Source of the DNA: an uncultured bacterium
GTDB taxonomy: Bacteria > DUMJ01
Assembly (NCBI GenBank): GCA_937958695.1
Contig: CALGNK010000055.1
Location: 1-32,318 of the forward strand
Reading direction: 5' to 3'
Length of the DNA: 32,318 nt
Positions within the stretch are counted from its first letter, which is position 1. Each line of letters opens with the position of its first letter. Position numbers and translations under genes: made by a program. Positions 1 through 8,991 of the stretch are shown here, piece by piece. The notes beneath the pieces were generated by a model. It was given only the letters and a program-made list of their open reading frames with translations. It was not told where the DNA came from and made no database searches.

Positions 1-2
1 TG

Positions 3-137
3 GTAATGCCAGGTGATAACATAACGATGGAAGTAGAGTTGATAGTACCGGTAGCATTAGAAGAAGGGTTAAGATTTGCTATAAGGGAAGGAGGTAGGAC
101 AGTAGGAGCTGGAGTAATTACCCAGCTTATGGAATAA
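3..137 (+). CDS. tuf: Elongation factor Tu, C-terminal end (partial)
   Basis: The window opens inside a gene whose last 44 codons read [20 protein letters not shown] and then end in [15 protein letters not shown] before TAA. This is the end of domain 3 of EF-Tu, the GTPase that carries aminoacyl-tRNA to the ribosome; the motif RTVGAGVIT near the C-terminus is nearly invariant in the family. The 5' part lies outside the window. Its position one base before rpsJ is the classical str-S10 junction, so EF-Tu and the S10 operon are probably co-transcribed here. Confidence 0.97.
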   Translation, partial: VMPGDNITMEVELIVPVALEEGLRFAIREGGRTVGAGVITQLME

Positions 138-138
138 G

Positions 139-444
139 ATGAGACAGCGAATGAGAATAAAATTAAAAGCTTATGATATTGATTTAATAGACCAATCTGC
201 TAAAAAGATTATAGCCACAGCAAAGAGGACTGGGGCAGAGGTTTCTGGTCCAGTCCCTCTACCTGTAGAAAAGAGGCTTTATTGTATTTTACGTTCTACA
301 AATATAGACAAAGATTCAAGGGAGCAATTCTTTTTAAAGGTCCATAAGAGGTTGATAGATATTCTAGATCCTACTCCTAGGACTATAAATGCACTTATGA
401 AGCTGAATCTACCTTCAGGTGTAGATATTGAGATTAAACTGTAG
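139..444 (+). CDS. rpsJ: 30S ribosomal protein S10
   Basis: A 101-residue protein with the family core IRIKLKAYD (vs the usual IRIRLKAYD), LIDQSAKKI and [10 protein letters not shown]10 sits in the head of the 30S subunit and also serves as NusE in transcription antitermination. The start at 139 gives [13 protein letters not shown]; a second in-frame ATG at 151 is possible, but the first fits the usual length (about 102 aa). There is one base between the tuf stop and this start and no clear Shine-Dalgarno, which suggests translational coupling to tuf. It is the first gene of the S10 cluster. Confidence 0.97.
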   Translation: MRQRMRIKLKAYDIDLIDQSAKKIIATAKRTGAEVSGPVPLPVEKRLYCILRSTNIDKDSREQFFLKVHKRLIDILDPTPRTINALMKLNLPSGVDIEIKL

Positions 445-447
445 GAT

Positions 448-1116
448 GTGATGAATATGGTTATAAAAGGTATTCTAGCAAGAAAGATTGGAATGACACA
501 GGTTTTTGATGAGCAAGGAAATAGGGTTCCTGTTACTGTTGTAAAGACTACTGGTTGTAAGGTTCTTCAGAAGAGGACAGTAGAAAAAGATGGATATAAT
601 GCTTTGCTTTTGGGTTTTGAGGAGACTAAAGAGTCTAAGCTAAATAAACCGCTACAGGGTTTCTTTAAAAAACTTGGAATGCCATTTTATAGGATTCTTA
701 AAGAGATAAGAGTAGATAAGCTCCCTGATGATATTAACGTGGGAGATGACATCAAAGTAAGTATCTTTAAACCTGGAGATATAGTAGATGTTACTGGCAC
801 ATCTAAAGGAAAAGGTTTTGCTGGCGGAGTAAAAAGATGGCATTATGGTGGTGGAGGGGCTAGTCATGGCTCTATGTTCCACAGAGCTCCAGGTTCTATT
901 GGTGCTAGTTCTTATCCTTCTAGGGTCTTTAAAGGGCATCATTTTCCAGGTAGGATGGGTGGCGATACAGTAACAATTAAGGCATTAGAGATAGTAAAAG
1001 TCATTGAAGAAGAAGGTTTATTGCTCATTAAAGGAGCTGTCCCCGGAGCTAGGAATAGTCTCCTAATAATAAAAGACTCTAAGAAGACTAAAAAAGGAGT
1101 CAGAGTAAATGAGTAA
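448..1116 (+). CDS. rplC: 50S ribosomal protein L3
   Basis: L3 binds 23S rRNA early in assembly and sends a loop toward the peptidyl-transferase centre. The family signature is present: GILARKIGMTQVFDEQG at the start, and the central loop with GTSKGKGFAGGVKRW, HRAPGSIGASSYPSRVFKG and GRMGG. The loop has Ala where many proteobacterial L3 proteins carry the glutamine methylated by PrmB (GSIGQ there, GSIGA here). Possible starts are GTG 448, ATG 451 and ATG 457; 457 gives MVIKGILARKIGMTQ, the usual N-terminus, so the gene may be three codons shorter than listed. The end overlaps rplD by 8 bases. Confidence 0.96.
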   Translation: MMNMVIKGILARKIGMTQVFDEQGNRVPVTVVKTTGCKVLQKRTVEKDGYNALLLGFEETKESKLNKPLQGFFKKLGMPFYRILKEIRVDKLPDDINVGDDIKVSIFKPGDIVDVTGTSKGKGFAGGVKRWHYGGGGASHGSMFHRAPGSIGASSYPSRVFKGHHFPGRMGGDTVTIKALEIVKVIEEEGLLLIKGAVPGARNSLLIIKDSKKTKKGVRVNE

Positions 1117-1732
1117 AGAGGTTAAGGTATATAACTTACAGGGTGAAGAAATTGGTGCATATTCTTTTTTAGACATAGAAGCAAATAAGGATGTTATTTA
1201 TTATGCAGTAAGGGTTCATCTATATAATATGCATCCCAAAACCGCCTCTACTAAGACTAGGGGTATGGTTAGAGGAGGAGGAAGGAAACCTTGGAGACAG
1301 AAAGGGACAGGAAGAGCTAGACACGGAAGTATAAGGTCTCCAATATGGAAGGGTGGTGGAGTAGTATTTGGCCCTCACCCTAGAAATGTTAGATTAGTTT
1401 TGCCAAAGAAGATAAAGAGAAGTGCACTTATTTCAGCTTTGATAGATAAGATTGATAATAACAGATTGATTCTATTAGAAACTTTAGATATTGAAGAGCC
1501 TAGGACAAAGAAAGCGGTAGAGATCTTGAGTAATCTAGGTATAACATCCTCCTGTTTAGTTGTGCTAGAAGACCTTAATAGTAATTTTGTTTTGGCAGTA
1601 AGAAACATCCCTTATGTTGAAGTAAGGGCCATTAATGAGATTTCCCCTTACGAGATATTAAGGTATGACTATTTACTAACTACAACTTCTGTTGTCGATA
1701 GGCTCAAAGGAAGGGTGATTTCAGTTGGTTGA
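1109..1732 (+). CDS. rplD: 50S ribosomal protein L4
   Basis: A 207-residue L4, a 23S rRNA-binding protein lining the exit tunnel that in some bacteria also represses its own operon. The diagnostic loop KTRGMVRGGGRKPWRQKGTG followed by RARHGSIRSPIWKGGG is present, as is the C-terminal alpha/beta domain (LILLETLDI, KAVEILSNLGI). It overlaps rplC by 8 bases at the start and rplW by 8 at the end, so translation of the three genes is probably coupled. Confidence 0.96.
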   Translation: MSKEVKVYNLQGEEIGAYSFLDIEANKDVIYYAVRVHLYNMHPKTASTKTRGMVRGGGRKPWRQKGTGRARHGSIRSPIWKGGGVVFGPHPRNVRLVLPKKIKRSALISALIDKIDNNRLILLETLDIEEPRTKKAVEILSNLGITSSCLVVLEDLNSNFVLAVRNIPYVEVRAINEISPYEILRYDYLLTTTSVVDRLKGRVISVG

Positions 1733-2012
1733 TCCTAGGGATGTCGTTTTAAGACCGATTATAAGTGAAAAATCTTCTGCCCTTAGAGAGTTGAGAAAGT
1801 ATGAGTTTGTTGTATCGCCTTTTGCTAATAAGATTGAGATAAAGAGGGCTATAGAAGAGATCTTTGGTGTAGAGGTTGAGAAGGTTAATATTATTAAGCA
1901 AAAAGGTAAGAAAAAGAGAATGGGAATCTTTGAAGGAAAAACCTCTAGTTATAAGAAGGCTATAGTCACATTAGCAGAGGGTCATTCAATATCCTTCTTT
2001 GAGGGATTGTAA
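1725..2012 (+). CDS. rplW: 50S ribosomal protein L23
   Basis: A 95-residue L23, the protein at the tunnel exit that docks trigger factor and SRP. Family features are [12 protein letters not shown] near the N-terminus, the [20 protein letters not shown] strand-helix unit and [21 protein letters not shown]. The start is TTG at 1725, inside the end of rplD; no ATG lies before the conserved PIISEKS block, so the TTG start is forced. Confidence 0.95.
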   Translation: MVDPRDVVLRPIISEKSSALRELRKYEFVVSPFANKIEIKRAIEEIFGVEVEKVNIIKQKGKKKRMGIFEGKTSSYKKAIVTLAEGHSISFFEGL

Positions 2013-2023
2013 GGAGTGAAAGT

Positions 2024-2848
2024 ATGGGGATAAAAAAATTTAAGCCTACATCTCCGGGACGAAGGTTCTATACTGTAATTGATTTCACTGAGATTACAAA
2101 GGAAGAACCTGAGCCTAGTTTAGTTGTTCCATTAAAGAAGCATGCAGGACGCAATCTCCACGGTCGTATAACTACTAGAAACAGAGGAGGAGGTAATAAG
2201 AGGAAGTATAGGATAATAGACTTTAAGAGAGATAAGGATAATATTCCTGCTAAGGTTGTAGCTATAGAGTATGACCCTAACAGGTCTGCTAGGATAGCTC
2301 TATTATCTTATGCTGATGGAGAAAAGAGATATATAATTGCTCCATTGGGACTTTCCGTTGGAGATACAGTAATGTCTGGGGAACAGGTTGACGTTGCTCC
2401 AGGAAACTGTATGCCCTTAGCTAATATTCCTATAGGGACAGTGGTTCATAATATTGAACTAGTCCCTGGCAAGGGAGGACAGATAGCTAGAGCTGCTGGG
2501 GCAGGAGCTCAGATAATGGCAAAAGAAGGAGAATATGCCTTACTTAGACTTCCTTCTGGAGAATTACGTAGAATACATATTAGATGTAGGGCTACCATAG
2601 GTCAAGTAGGAAACCTAGACCATGAGAATGTGGATCTAGGTAAGGCAGGAAGGTCACGTTGGCTTGGTTGGAGACCAACTGTTAGAGGTTCTGCTATGAA
2701 TCCAGTAGACCATCCTCATGGTGGTGGTGAGGGTAAAGCTCCAATAGGATTACCTGGACCTGTAACCCCATGGGGCAAACCTACTCTTGGTTATAAGACT
2801 AGAAAGAATAAGGTTTCCGATAAGTTTATAGTTAGGAGGAGGAAGTAA
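2024..2848 (+). CDS. rplB: 50S ribosomal protein L2
   Basis: A 274-residue L2, needed for subunit joining and close to the peptidyl-transferase centre. Seen: [20 protein letters not shown] near the N-terminus, the OB-like [15 protein letters not shown] core, and the C-terminal [13 protein letters not shown] with the conserved histidine, then [26 protein letters not shown] ribosome-binding site lies just upstream. The stop TAA shares one base with the rpsS start. Confidence 0.97.
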   Translation: MGIKKFKPTSPGRRFYTVIDFTEITKEEPEPSLVVPLKKHAGRNLHGRITTRNRGGGNKRKYRIIDFKRDKDNIPAKVVAIEYDPNRSARIALLSYADGEKRYIIAPLGLSVGDTVMSGEQVDVAPGNCMPLANIPIGTVVHNIELVPGKGGQIARAAGAGAQIMAKEGEYALLRLPSGELRRIHIRCRATIGQVGNLDHENVDLGKAGRSRWLGWRPTVRGSAMNPVDHPHGGGEGKAPIGLPGPVTPWGKPTLGYKTRKNKVSDKFIVRRRK

Positions 2849-3132
2849 TGGGGCGTTCTAGTAAGAAAGGACCTTATGTCCACCCAAAGCTTTTAAAGAA
2901 GATACTTGAGATGAATAAGAATAATGAGAAGAGAGTAATAAGGACTTGGTCTAGGAGCTCTATGATTATTCCTGAGATGATTGGACATACAATAGCAGTT
3001 TATAACGGAAGAAAACATGTCCCTATATATATAACGGAGAATATGGTTGGGTATAGACTTGGTGAGTTTGTTCCAACTAGGACGTTTAGGGGACATGGAG
3101 AAGTTACTAGACGTTCTAGAGAGCTTAAGTAG
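2848..3132 (+). CDS. rpsS: 30S ribosomal protein S19
   Basis: A 94-residue S19, which forms a complex with S13 in the 30S head near the A-site tRNA. It begins [18 protein letters not shown] and carries [37 protein letters not shown] and PTRTF, all typical. It overlaps rplB by one base and uses the AGGAGGAGG stretch in the last codons of rplB as its ribosome-binding site. Confidence 0.97.
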   Translation: MGRSSKKGPYVHPKLLKKILEMNKNNEKRVIRTWSRSSMIIPEMIGHTIAVYNGRKHVPIYITENMVGYRLGEFVPTRTFRGHGEVTRRSRELK

Positions 3133-3144
3133 GAGGGTTTTTTT

Positions 3145-3480
3145 ATGGAAGCACAAGCAATAGCAAGATATGTGAGGATCTCTCCTAGGAAGGCAAATAG
3201 AGTAATGGCTCTTATTAGAGGTAAGAGTATAGAAGAAGCAAGAGCTATACTAAAGTTTACTCCAGGAAGAGCTCCTAAGCTCGTAGAAAAAGTTCTAAAT
3301 TCAGCGGTAGCTAATGCGGTAAATAACTTTGAACTAGTAGAGGATGACCTTTATGTTGCTAAGGCCTATGCTGATAAGGGTCCTGTTCTAAAGAGGTATA
3401 AGGTAGGGTCTCTGGGTAGGGTAAATCCAAGGAAGAGATATACTAGCCATTTATATATTATACTTCAGGAGAAGGAGTGA
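3145..3480 (+). CDS. rplV: 50S ribosomal protein L22
   Basis: A 111-residue L22, a tunnel-lining protein with a long beta hairpin. Seen: RYVRISPRKANRVMALIRGK at the N-terminus and the hairpin end GPVLKRYKVGSLGRVNPRKR, where macrolide-resistance changes occur in other bacteria. The ATG at 3145 follows AGGAGGG by seven thymines, a near-ideal spacing. Confidence 0.97.
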   Translation: MEAQAIARYVRISPRKANRVMALIRGKSIEEARAILKFTPGRAPKLVEKVLNSAVANAVNNFELVEDDLYVAKAYADKGPVLKRYKVGSLGRVNPRKRYTSHLYIILQEKE

Positions 3481-3484
3481 ATAG

Positions 3485-4186
3485 ATGGGGCATAAAGTAA
3501 ATCCAATTGGATTAAGACTAGGTATAAATAGAACTTGGGATGCTAAGTGGTTTGCAACTAGGGAATATAATGATTATCTCTTAGAGGATATAAAGATAAG
3601 GGAGACGGTAAAGCAGAAGTACTATCATGCTGGTATTCCGAGAATAGAGATAGAGCGTCTACCTGGAAGAGTAAAGGTTACTGTTCATGCATCTAGACCT
3701 GGTATAATAATAGGTAGAGGGGGAACAGGCATAGAAGAACTTAGAAAGGCATTAGCTGACCTTACTGGGAAGGCTATCTCTATAACTATACAAGAAGTTA
3801 AGAATCCAGATCTTGAAGCTCAACTCTTGGCAGAGAATGTTGCGTTTCAAATAGAGAAAAGAGTCGCCTATAGGAGAGCTATGAAGCATGTAGTTGCTAG
3901 AGCTCTAAAAGCAGGAGCAAAGGGAGTAAAGGTATCCTGCAGTGGTAGACTGGCAGGAGCGGAGATAGCAAGGAGTGAATGGTACAGGGAAGGAAGCGTT
4001 CCTCTTCAGAGGCTTAGAGCCGACATTGATTATGGATTTGCTGAGGCTATGACTACTTATGGCAAGATAGGGATTAAAGTATGGATATATAGAGGGGACG
4101 TAATGCTAGAAAAGAAGGTCCCTACTGAAGAGGAGTTATTACCAGAAGAGGAAGGTGTTGCTACAGATGGCACTGATACCTACTAG
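3485..4186 (+). CDS. rpsC: 30S ribosomal protein S3
   Basis: A 233-residue S3 at the mRNA entry channel. It opens [14 protein letters not shown], has the KH-domain GXXG loop in [20 protein letters not shown], and the C-terminal half includes [20 protein letters not shown] and [20 protein letters not shown]. Ile codons here are 15 ATA, 4 ATT and 1 ATC, a useful baseline for the host. The 3' end overlaps rplP by 20 bases. Confidence 0.97.
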   Translation: MGHKVNPIGLRLGINRTWDAKWFATREYNDYLLEDIKIRETVKQKYYHAGIPRIEIERLPGRVKVTVHASRPGIIIGRGGTGIEELRKALADLTGKAISITIQEVKNPDLEAQLLAENVAFQIEKRVAYRRAMKHVVARALKAGAKGVKVSCSGRLAGAEIARSEWYREGSVPLQRLRADIDYGFAEAMTTYGKIGIKVWIYRGDVMLEKKVPTEEELLPEEEGVATDGTDTY

Positions 4187-4601
4187 GGTAAAATATAGAA
4201 AGCAACAAAGGGGTAGGATGAAAGGTATCTCTACGGATGGTAATTATGTTGCTTTTGGAGAATACGGGCTTCAGGCTTTAGAACCAGCATGGATAACAAG
4301 TGAACAACTTGAGGCAGCAAGAATTATAATCAATAGAGCTTTAAGAAGAGGCGGTAAGATGTGGGTTAGAGTTGTTGCTGATAAACCGGTTACCGCTAAA
4401 CCTGCAGAAACTAGGATGGGTAGTGGTAAGGGTTCTCCAGAGTATTGGGTAGCTGTAGTGAAGCCTGGCAAGGTTTTATTTGAAATAGCTGGACTTCCAA
4501 AGGATGTTGTAGTAGAGGTATTTAAACTTGCCAGTTCTAAGTTACCTATTAAAACACAGTTGATATCTAGAAATCGTCTTTTGGGTGGTGAGAAGCTATG
4601 A
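4167..4601 (+). CDS. rplP: 50S ribosomal protein L16
   Basis: L16 organises the A-site side of the 50S subunit. The start at ATG 4167 gives [20 protein letters not shown], matching the family N-terminus and preceded by a GAAGAGGAAGG ribosome-binding stretch; a GTG at 4155 in the same frame would add four unusual residues and is less likely. Conserved later parts are [36 protein letters not shown] and [20 protein letters not shown]. It ends in an ATGA overlap with rpmC. Confidence 0.96.
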   Translation: MALIPTRVKYRKQQRGRMKGISTDGNYVAFGEYGLQALEPAWITSEQLEAARIIINRALRRGGKMWVRVVADKPVTAKPAETRMGSGKGSPEYWVAVVKPGKVLFEIAGLPKDVVVEVFKLASSKLPIKTQLISRNRLLGGEKL

Positions 4602-4795
4602 AGCCTTCTGTTATAAGAGATATGACTGATGTAGAATTAGAAAATAGGTTAAGAGAGCTCAAAGAGGAGCTGTTTAATCTAAGGTTTCAGAAAACTACCG
4701 GACAACTTAAGAACACAGCTAGAATCAAAGAAGTAAAAAAAGATATAGCAAGAATCCTTACTATTATGCATCTAAGAAGTTTGGGAAATCGATAA
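4598..4795 (+). CDS. rpmC: 50S ribosomal protein L29
   Basis: A 65-residue helical hairpin protein near the tunnel exit, beside L23. Typical motifs are [40 protein letters not shown] and the final RSLG. The start overlaps the rplP stop (ATGA). Confidence 0.95.
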   Translation: MKPSVIRDMTDVELENRLRELKEELFNLRFQKTTGQLKNTARIKEVKKDIARILTIMHLRSLGNR

Positions 4796-4804
4796 GGAGG
4801 AACT

Positions 4805-5092
4805 ATGGCTAGGAATGAGCTTATAGGTGTAGTTGTAAGCAATAAGATGGATAAGACAGTGGTAGTAGCTGTGGAGAGGAGATTTCCTCATCCTTTGTAT
4901 AAAAAGGTAGTTAAGAAGATAAAAAAGTATAAAGCTCACGATGAAGAGAACAAGTGCCAGATAGGGGATATTGTTCTCATCAGAGAGACTCGACCTCTTA
5001 GCAAGGAAAAGAGATGGAGAGTAGTAAGTATTATCGGAAGGAAGGAAGGGGAAGAGTATGATACGACCAATGTCTCGACTGAAGGTAGCTGA
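4805..5092 (+). CDS. rpsQ: 30S ribosomal protein S17
   Basis: A 95-residue OB-fold protein that binds 16S rRNA early in 30S assembly. Seen: [40 protein letters not shown] and [21 protein letters not shown] perfect AAGGAGG precedes the ATG. The tail after [12 protein letters not shown] runs 35 bases into rplN, giving a short acidic extension. Confidence 0.96.
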   Translation: MARNELIGVVVSNKMDKTVVVAVERRFPHPLYKKVVKKIKKYKAHDEENKCQIGDIVLIRETRPLSKEKRWRVVSIIGRKEGEEYDTTNVSTEGS

Positions 5093-5426
5093 TAATACAG
5101 GGGCTAAAGAGATACTCTGTATAAGAGTATTAGGTACTGGAAATCAGAAATATGGATATATCGGAGATATTATAGTTGCTACTGTAAAGGAAGCTACTCC
5201 TAATGGTAGTGTAAAGAAGAGCGATATTGTAAAAGCGGTAATAGTCAGAACTAAGAATGCTATAAAGAGGCCAGATGGTACTGTTGTTAGGTTTGATGAG
5301 AATGCTGCAGTAATTATAGACGAACAGAAAAACCCTAGAGGAACGAGAATTTTTGGTCCAGTAGCTAAGGAGCTAAGGGATAAAGAATTTATGAGGATAA
5401 TATCTCTAGCACCAGAGGTGGTATAA
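5058..5426 (+). CDS. rplN: 50S ribosomal protein L14
   Basis: A 122-residue L14, the bridge protein contacting 16S rRNA and the binding site of ribosome-silencing factors. It starts [20 protein letters not shown], the standard N-terminus, after a GGAAGGGGAAG ribosome-binding stretch that lies within rpsQ. GAVKKSD-type (here [17 protein letters not shown]) and [18 protein letters not shown] blocks are present. The 35-base overlap with rpsQ is the longest in the operon. Confidence 0.97.
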   Translation: MIRPMSRLKVADNTGAKEILCIRVLGTGNQKYGYIGDIIVATVKEATPNGSVKKSDIVKAVIVRTKNAIKRPDGTVVRFDENAAVIIDEQKNPRGTRIFGPVAKELRDKEFMRIISLAPEVV

Positions 5427-5427
5427 G

Positions 5428-5751
5428 ATGACACTCAGCCATTTTAAAAAAGGAGATACTGTAGAAGTTATAGCCGGTAAGGATAAGTTTAAAAGGGGTA
5501 AGATTCTAGAGGTCAATTCTAAAGAACAGTTAGTTATAGTTGAAGGGATTAATAGGGTAAAGAGACATATGAGACCAAACCCACAACTTCCTACAGGAGG
5601 AATTGTAGTAAGAGAAGCTCCATTAAACTGGAGTAAAGTGATGTTGGTTTGTCCCCATTGTAATAAACCAACTAGGATAGGAATTAGAGTTCTTTCTGAG
5701 GGAAAGGTTAGAGTATGCAAGAAATGCAAAGAGATAATAGATGAAACTTAG
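5428..5751 (+). CDS. rplX: 50S ribosomal protein L24, zinc-ribbon type
   Basis: A 107-residue L24, one of the two initiators of 50S assembly. The N-terminal KOW motif is [20 protein letters not shown] and the RNA-binding loop is [11 protein letters not shown]. The C-terminal half holds C75-P-H-C78 and C97-K-K-C100, two CX2C knuckles 18 residues apart, so this copy probably binds zinc; many mesophilic L24 proteins have lost these cysteines. There is one base between rplN and this gene. Confidence 0.96.
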   Translation: MTLSHFKKGDTVEVIAGKDKFKRGKILEVNSKEQLVIVEGINRVKRHMRPNPQLPTGGIVVREAPLNWSKVMLVCPHCNKPTRIGIRVLSEGKVRVCKKCKEIIDET

Positions 5752-5765
5752 TAGAGGTGGAGTAT

Positions 5766-6305
5766 ATGCCTAGATTAAAGGATTATTATAAAGAAACAGT
5801 TGTGCCATACCTTATAAAGAGATTCAACTATGAAAATATTATGGCTGTTCCTAAGATAGAAAAAGTTGTTATAAACATGGGGGTAGGAGATGCCATACAG
5901 AATCCAGATTTACTAAAGGCTGCGGTTAACGATCTAATGGTGATATCAGGGCAGAAACCAGTTGTTACAAAGGCTAAGAAATCTATATCGAATTTTAAGC
6001 TTCGTAAAGGGATGAGCATTGGATGTATGGTTACCCTTAGGGGAGATAGGATGTATGAGTTTTTGGATAAACTTTTAAATGTAGCTCTCTTTAGAATTAG
6101 GGATTTTAGAGGTGTAAGTCCTAAATCCTTTGATGGAAGAGGAAACTATACCTTAGGAATAAAGGAGCAACTTATATTTCCTGAGATAGAATATGATAAG
6201 GTAGCAAAGATAAGAGGTATGGATATAACTATTGTTACTACTGCTAAGACAGATGAGGAGGCTTATGAACTCCTCAAGGCTTTAGGAATGCCTTTTAGAG
6301 GTTAA
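5766..6305 (+). CDS. rplE: 50S ribosomal protein L5
   Basis: L5 binds 5S rRNA and the P-site tRNA elbow. Starting at ATG 5766 gives [20 protein letters not shown] (179 aa) with GAGGTGG just upstream; a GTG at 5757 in frame overlaps that ribosome-binding site and is rejected as start. Family blocks are [42 protein letters not shown]-type [18 protein letters not shown] and [10 protein letters not shown]. Confidence 0.96.
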   Translation: MPRLKDYYKETVVPYLIKRFNYENIMAVPKIEKVVINMGVGDAIQNPDLLKAAVNDLMVISGQKPVVTKAKKSISNFKLRKGMSIGCMVTLRGDRMYEFLDKLLNVALFRIRDFRGVSPKSFDGRGNYTLGIKEQLIFPEIEYDKVAKIRGMDITIVTTAKTDEEAYELLKALGMPFRG

Positions 6306-6320
6306 TTAGGAGGAAAAGAT

Positions 6321-6506
6321 ATGGCTCGTAAAGCAAAGATTGAAAGAAGTAAGTTACCACCGAAGTATAAAGTGAGAGCAAGGAATAGATGTAGTAGATG
6401 TGGCAGACCTAGAGGATATATCAGGGATTTTGGTCTTTGTAGGATATGTTTTAGGGAATTAGCCCATAAAGGGCTTATACCTGGTATTATTAAGGCTAGT
6501 TGGTAG
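6321..6506 (+). CDS. rpsN: 30S ribosomal protein S14, type Z
   Basis: A 61-residue zinc form of S14, shorter than the 89-101 residue zinc-free form. The zinc ligands are C24, C27, C40 and C43 ([20 protein letters not shown] then ICF). It ends in [11 protein letters not shown], the family end. AGGAGG stands eight bases before the ATG. No zinc-free paralogue is present in this window. Confidence 0.97.
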   Translation: MARKAKIERSKLPPKYKVRARNRCSRCGRPRGYIRDFGLCRICFRELAHKGLIPGIIKASW

Positions 6507-6519
6507 GAGGTTAGAAGAT

Positions 6520-6918
6520 ATGTCCACTGATCCAATTGCTGATATGTTGACTAAGATAAGAAATGCAAGTAAAGCTCGACTAGAGACTGTAGATATATCT
6601 CCTGTCTCCAAGTTAAAGTTAGAGATACTTAGAATCCTTAAAGAGGAAGGTTACATATTGGATTACAAAGAGATAGAGACAGAGAAGTTTCCATTTGTCA
6701 GGGTCTATCTTAAATATGTAGATAAGAACACGCCTGCTATTATGGGTATAAGAAGGGTTAGTAAGCCTGGGCTAAGGATATATGCTAAGAGAAATGAGCT
6801 ACCTAGAGTACTAGGTGGTTTAGGTATAGCTATAGTTTCTACCTCTAGCGGTATTATGACCGATAAAAAAGCTCGCAGGGAAGGTCTAGGTGGAGAGATT
6901 CTCTGCTTTGTCTGGTAG
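6520..6918 (+). CDS. rpsH: 30S ribosomal protein S8
   Basis: A 132-residue S8, a primary 16S rRNA binder of the central domain and, in E. coli, the repressor of the spc operon. It begins [20 protein letters not shown] and carries [20 protein letters not shown] and the end [25 protein letters not shown] precedes the start. Confidence 0.97.
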   Translation: MSTDPIADMLTKIRNASKARLETVDISPVSKLKLEILRILKEEGYILDYKEIETEKFPFVRVYLKYVDKNTPAIMGIRRVSKPGLRIYAKRNELPRVLGGLGIAIVSTSSGIMTDKKARREGLGGEILCFVW

Positions 6919-6931
6919 GAGGAGATAATAT

Positions 6932-7480
6932 ATGTCTAGAATTGGAAGAAGACCTATTCCTATCCCTTCTGGGGTAGATATAGATATAAAAGAAAATATT
7001 ATAACCGTAAAGGGACCATTAGGAACATTACAGAAAACTATCCCATCAGGCGTCACTGTTAAAAGGGTAGATAATACCCTTATAGTAGAAAGAGAAAGTG
7101 AAGAAAAGTTACATAAAGCTTTACATGGTACTATAAGAACTGTAGTTGCTAATATGGTAGAGGGTGTTACTAAAGGTTTTACTAAGACACTGGAGATTAT
7201 AGGAACTGGATATAGAGCACAGAAACAAGGGGATAAATTAGTTATAAACATAGGCTACAGTAATCCAGTAGTCTTTGAGCCAAACGAAGTTACATTTGAA
7301 GTGCCAGATCCGACTCATGTTGCAGTAAAGGGGATAGATAAAGAGAAGGTTGGAGCTATGGCTGCTGCTATAAGAGCTTGTAGACCAGTTAATCCTTATA
7401 GTGGCAAGGGTATTAAATATGTAAATGAAGTGGTAAGGAGAAAGCTAGGTAAAGCTGGAAAAGTTGGTGGCAAGAAGTAA
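6932..7480 (+). CDS. rplF: 50S ribosomal protein L6
   Basis: A 182-residue two-domain protein at the GTPase-associated region. Typical motifs are [52 protein letters not shown] and the C-terminal [20 protein letters not shown] with GKAGK. AGGAGGA precedes the ATG. Confidence 0.97.
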   Translation: MSRIGRRPIPIPSGVDIDIKENIITVKGPLGTLQKTIPSGVTVKRVDNTLIVERESEEKLHKALHGTIRTVVANMVEGVTKGFTKTLEIIGTGYRAQKQGDKLVINIGYSNPVVFEPNEVTFEVPDPTHVAVKGIDKEKVGAMAAAIRACRPVNPYSGKGIKYVNEVVRRKLGKAGKVGGKK

Positions 7481-7491
7481 GGAGGAATAGG

Positions 7492-7848
7492 ATGGATAGG
7501 AGTCTCCGTAGGAAGATTAGACACAGACGTATAAGAAAGGTTGTCTTTGGAACACCGGAAAGATTAAGATTAAACGTCTATAGAAGCCTAAAGCATATAT
7601 ATGCACAGATAATAGATGATACTAAAGGTCATACTTTAGTTTCAGTTTCTACGCTAGAGCCTGAGATTTATGAAAAGATAAAGGACTTAAGTAAAACAGA
7701 AAAGGCAAAGATCATTGGTAAGATTCTTGCTGAGAGAGCTATAGCCAAAGGTATAACGAAGGTGGTCTTTGATAGAGGTGGATACAAGTATCATGGTAGA
7801 GTAAAAGCACTAGCAGAAGGAGCTAGAGAGGGAGGGTTAGAATTCTAA
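7492..7848 (+). CDS. rplR: 50S ribosomal protein L18
   Basis: A 118-residue 5S rRNA-binding protein. Seen: [40 protein letters not shown] and the C-terminal [20 protein letters not shown] with AREGGLEF, the diagnostic end of the family. TAAGGAGG lies upstream of the ATG. Confidence 0.97.
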   Translation: MDRSLRRKIRHRRIRKVVFGTPERLRLNVYRSLKHIYAQIIDDTKGHTLVSVSTLEPEIYEKIKDLSKTEKAKIIGKILAERAIAKGITKVVFDRGGYKYHGRVKALAEGAREGGLEF

Positions 7849-7849
7849 G

Positions 7850-8359
7850 ATGGAAGATAACATTATAGAAATACCTGAAAGCTTAGATTTTACTGAAAGG
7901 GTAATATCGGTAAGGCGGGTAGCAAAAGTAGTAGCAGGAGGAAAGAGATTTAGCTTTAGCGCCTTGGTTGCTGTTGGAGATATGCAAGGGCATGTTGGTA
8001 TTGCTATAGGTAAAGCTCCAGAGGCTCCAGACGCAATAAGAAAGGCTATCACTAAGGCTAAAAAGAATATAATTACTGTTCCTATGAGAGGAACAACTAT
8101 ACCTCATGAGATAGTGGCTGACTTTGGGGCTTCTAGGCTAATCCTTCGTCCTGCATCTGAAGGGACGGGAGTTATAGCTGGAGGAACAGTAAGAGCTATA
8201 TTGGAGTTAGCAGGCATAAAGAATATACTTACAAAAGCGTTGGGTTCTACTAACCCAATAAATCTAGCTAGAGTTACTATGAAAGCTCTATCAATGTTGA
8301 AAACCCCTGCAGAAGTAGCTAGGATAAGAGGAAAAGAAGTAAAAGATATATTGAGGTGA
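7850..8359 (+). CDS. rpsE: 30S ribosomal protein S5
   Basis: A 169-residue S5, important for translational accuracy at the mRNA entry site. The double-stranded-RNA-binding-like N-domain carries [20 protein letters not shown] and [20 protein letters not shown]; the C-domain has [20 protein letters not shown] and [19 protein letters not shown]. One base separates it from rplR. Confidence 0.97.
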   Translation: MEDNIIEIPESLDFTERVISVRRVAKVVAGGKRFSFSALVAVGDMQGHVGIAIGKAPEAPDAIRKAITKAKKNIITVPMRGTTIPHEIVADFGASRLILRPASEGTGVIAGGTVRAILELAGIKNILTKALGSTNPINLARVTMKALSMLKTPAEVARIRGKEVKDILR

Positions 8360-8363
8360 TGTT

Positions 8364-8558
8364 ATGAAGCTAAGAGTTACGCTAAAGAAAAGCCCAATAG
8401 GTTATCCTAAAGACCAAAAGGCTACGCTAAGGACATTGAAATTGAATAAACTAAACAAGACAAGAGATTTTGAGGCAAATCCTAGTATTATAGGTATGTT
8501 GAATAAGGTAAAACACTTGTTAGAGATTAAGGAGGTTAGTGATGATGAAACTCTCTGA
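8364..8558 (+). CDS. rpmD: 50S ribosomal protein L30
   Basis: A 64-residue L30 with the family pattern [20 protein letters not shown] and [20 protein letters not shown]. The GAGGTGAT ribosome-binding site five bases before the ATG is a full match to the 16S tail. The 3' end overlaps the rplO start region by about 17 bases. Confidence 0.95.
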   Translation: MKLRVTLKKSPIGYPKDQKATLRTLKLNKLNKTRDFEANPSIIGMLNKVKHLLEIKEVSDDETL

Positions 8559-8991
8559 ACTGTTCCCTCCTAAAGGTGCAGTAAAAGAAAGGATAAGAGT
8601 GGGAAGAGGTCATGGTTCTGGTAAAGGTAAGACCTCTGGTAGAGGTATAAAAGGACAGGGTTCCCGTTCTGGTGATGGAGTAATGCCTGGCTTTGAGGGT
8701 GGACAAACCCCTCTACAGAGACGTCTTCCTAGACTACCAGGTTTTAAAAATAGGTTCAAAAAGGTTTACGCCATAGTAAATGTAGGTACATTGAATATCT
8801 TTGAGGAGGGAACTGAAGTAACCCCTGAGCTACTCTTGGAGAAAGGTATTATAAAAGAACTATATGATGGTCTTAAGATTCTAGGAGACGGGACCTTAGA
8901 GAAGGCTTTAACTGTTAAAGCACATAAGTTTTCTGAAAAGGCTATAGAAAAGATAAATGCTGTTGGAGGGAAAGTGGAGGTAATTGCCTGA
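8542..8991 (+). CDS. rplO: 50S ribosomal protein L15
   Basis: L15 is a late-assembly 50S protein. Typical features are [60 protein letters not shown] and the C-terminal [20 protein letters not shown]. The start is ATG 8542 or ATG 8545 behind AAGGAGG; a GTG at 8539 is closer to that site and less likely. The stop TGA shares one base with secY. Confidence 0.95.
   Translation: MMKLSELFPPKGAVKERIRVGRGHGSGKGKTSGRGIKGQGSRSGDGVMPGFEGGQTPLQRRLPRLPGFKNRFKKVYAIVNVGTLNIFEEGTEVTPELLLEKGIIKELYDGLKILGDGTLEKALTVKAHKFSEKAIEKINAVGGKVEVIA

Noticed and set aside
5757-5765. GTG start for rplE
   Set aside because: The GTG is part of the ribosome-binding site GAGGTGG of the ATG at 5766, which gives the family N-terminus.
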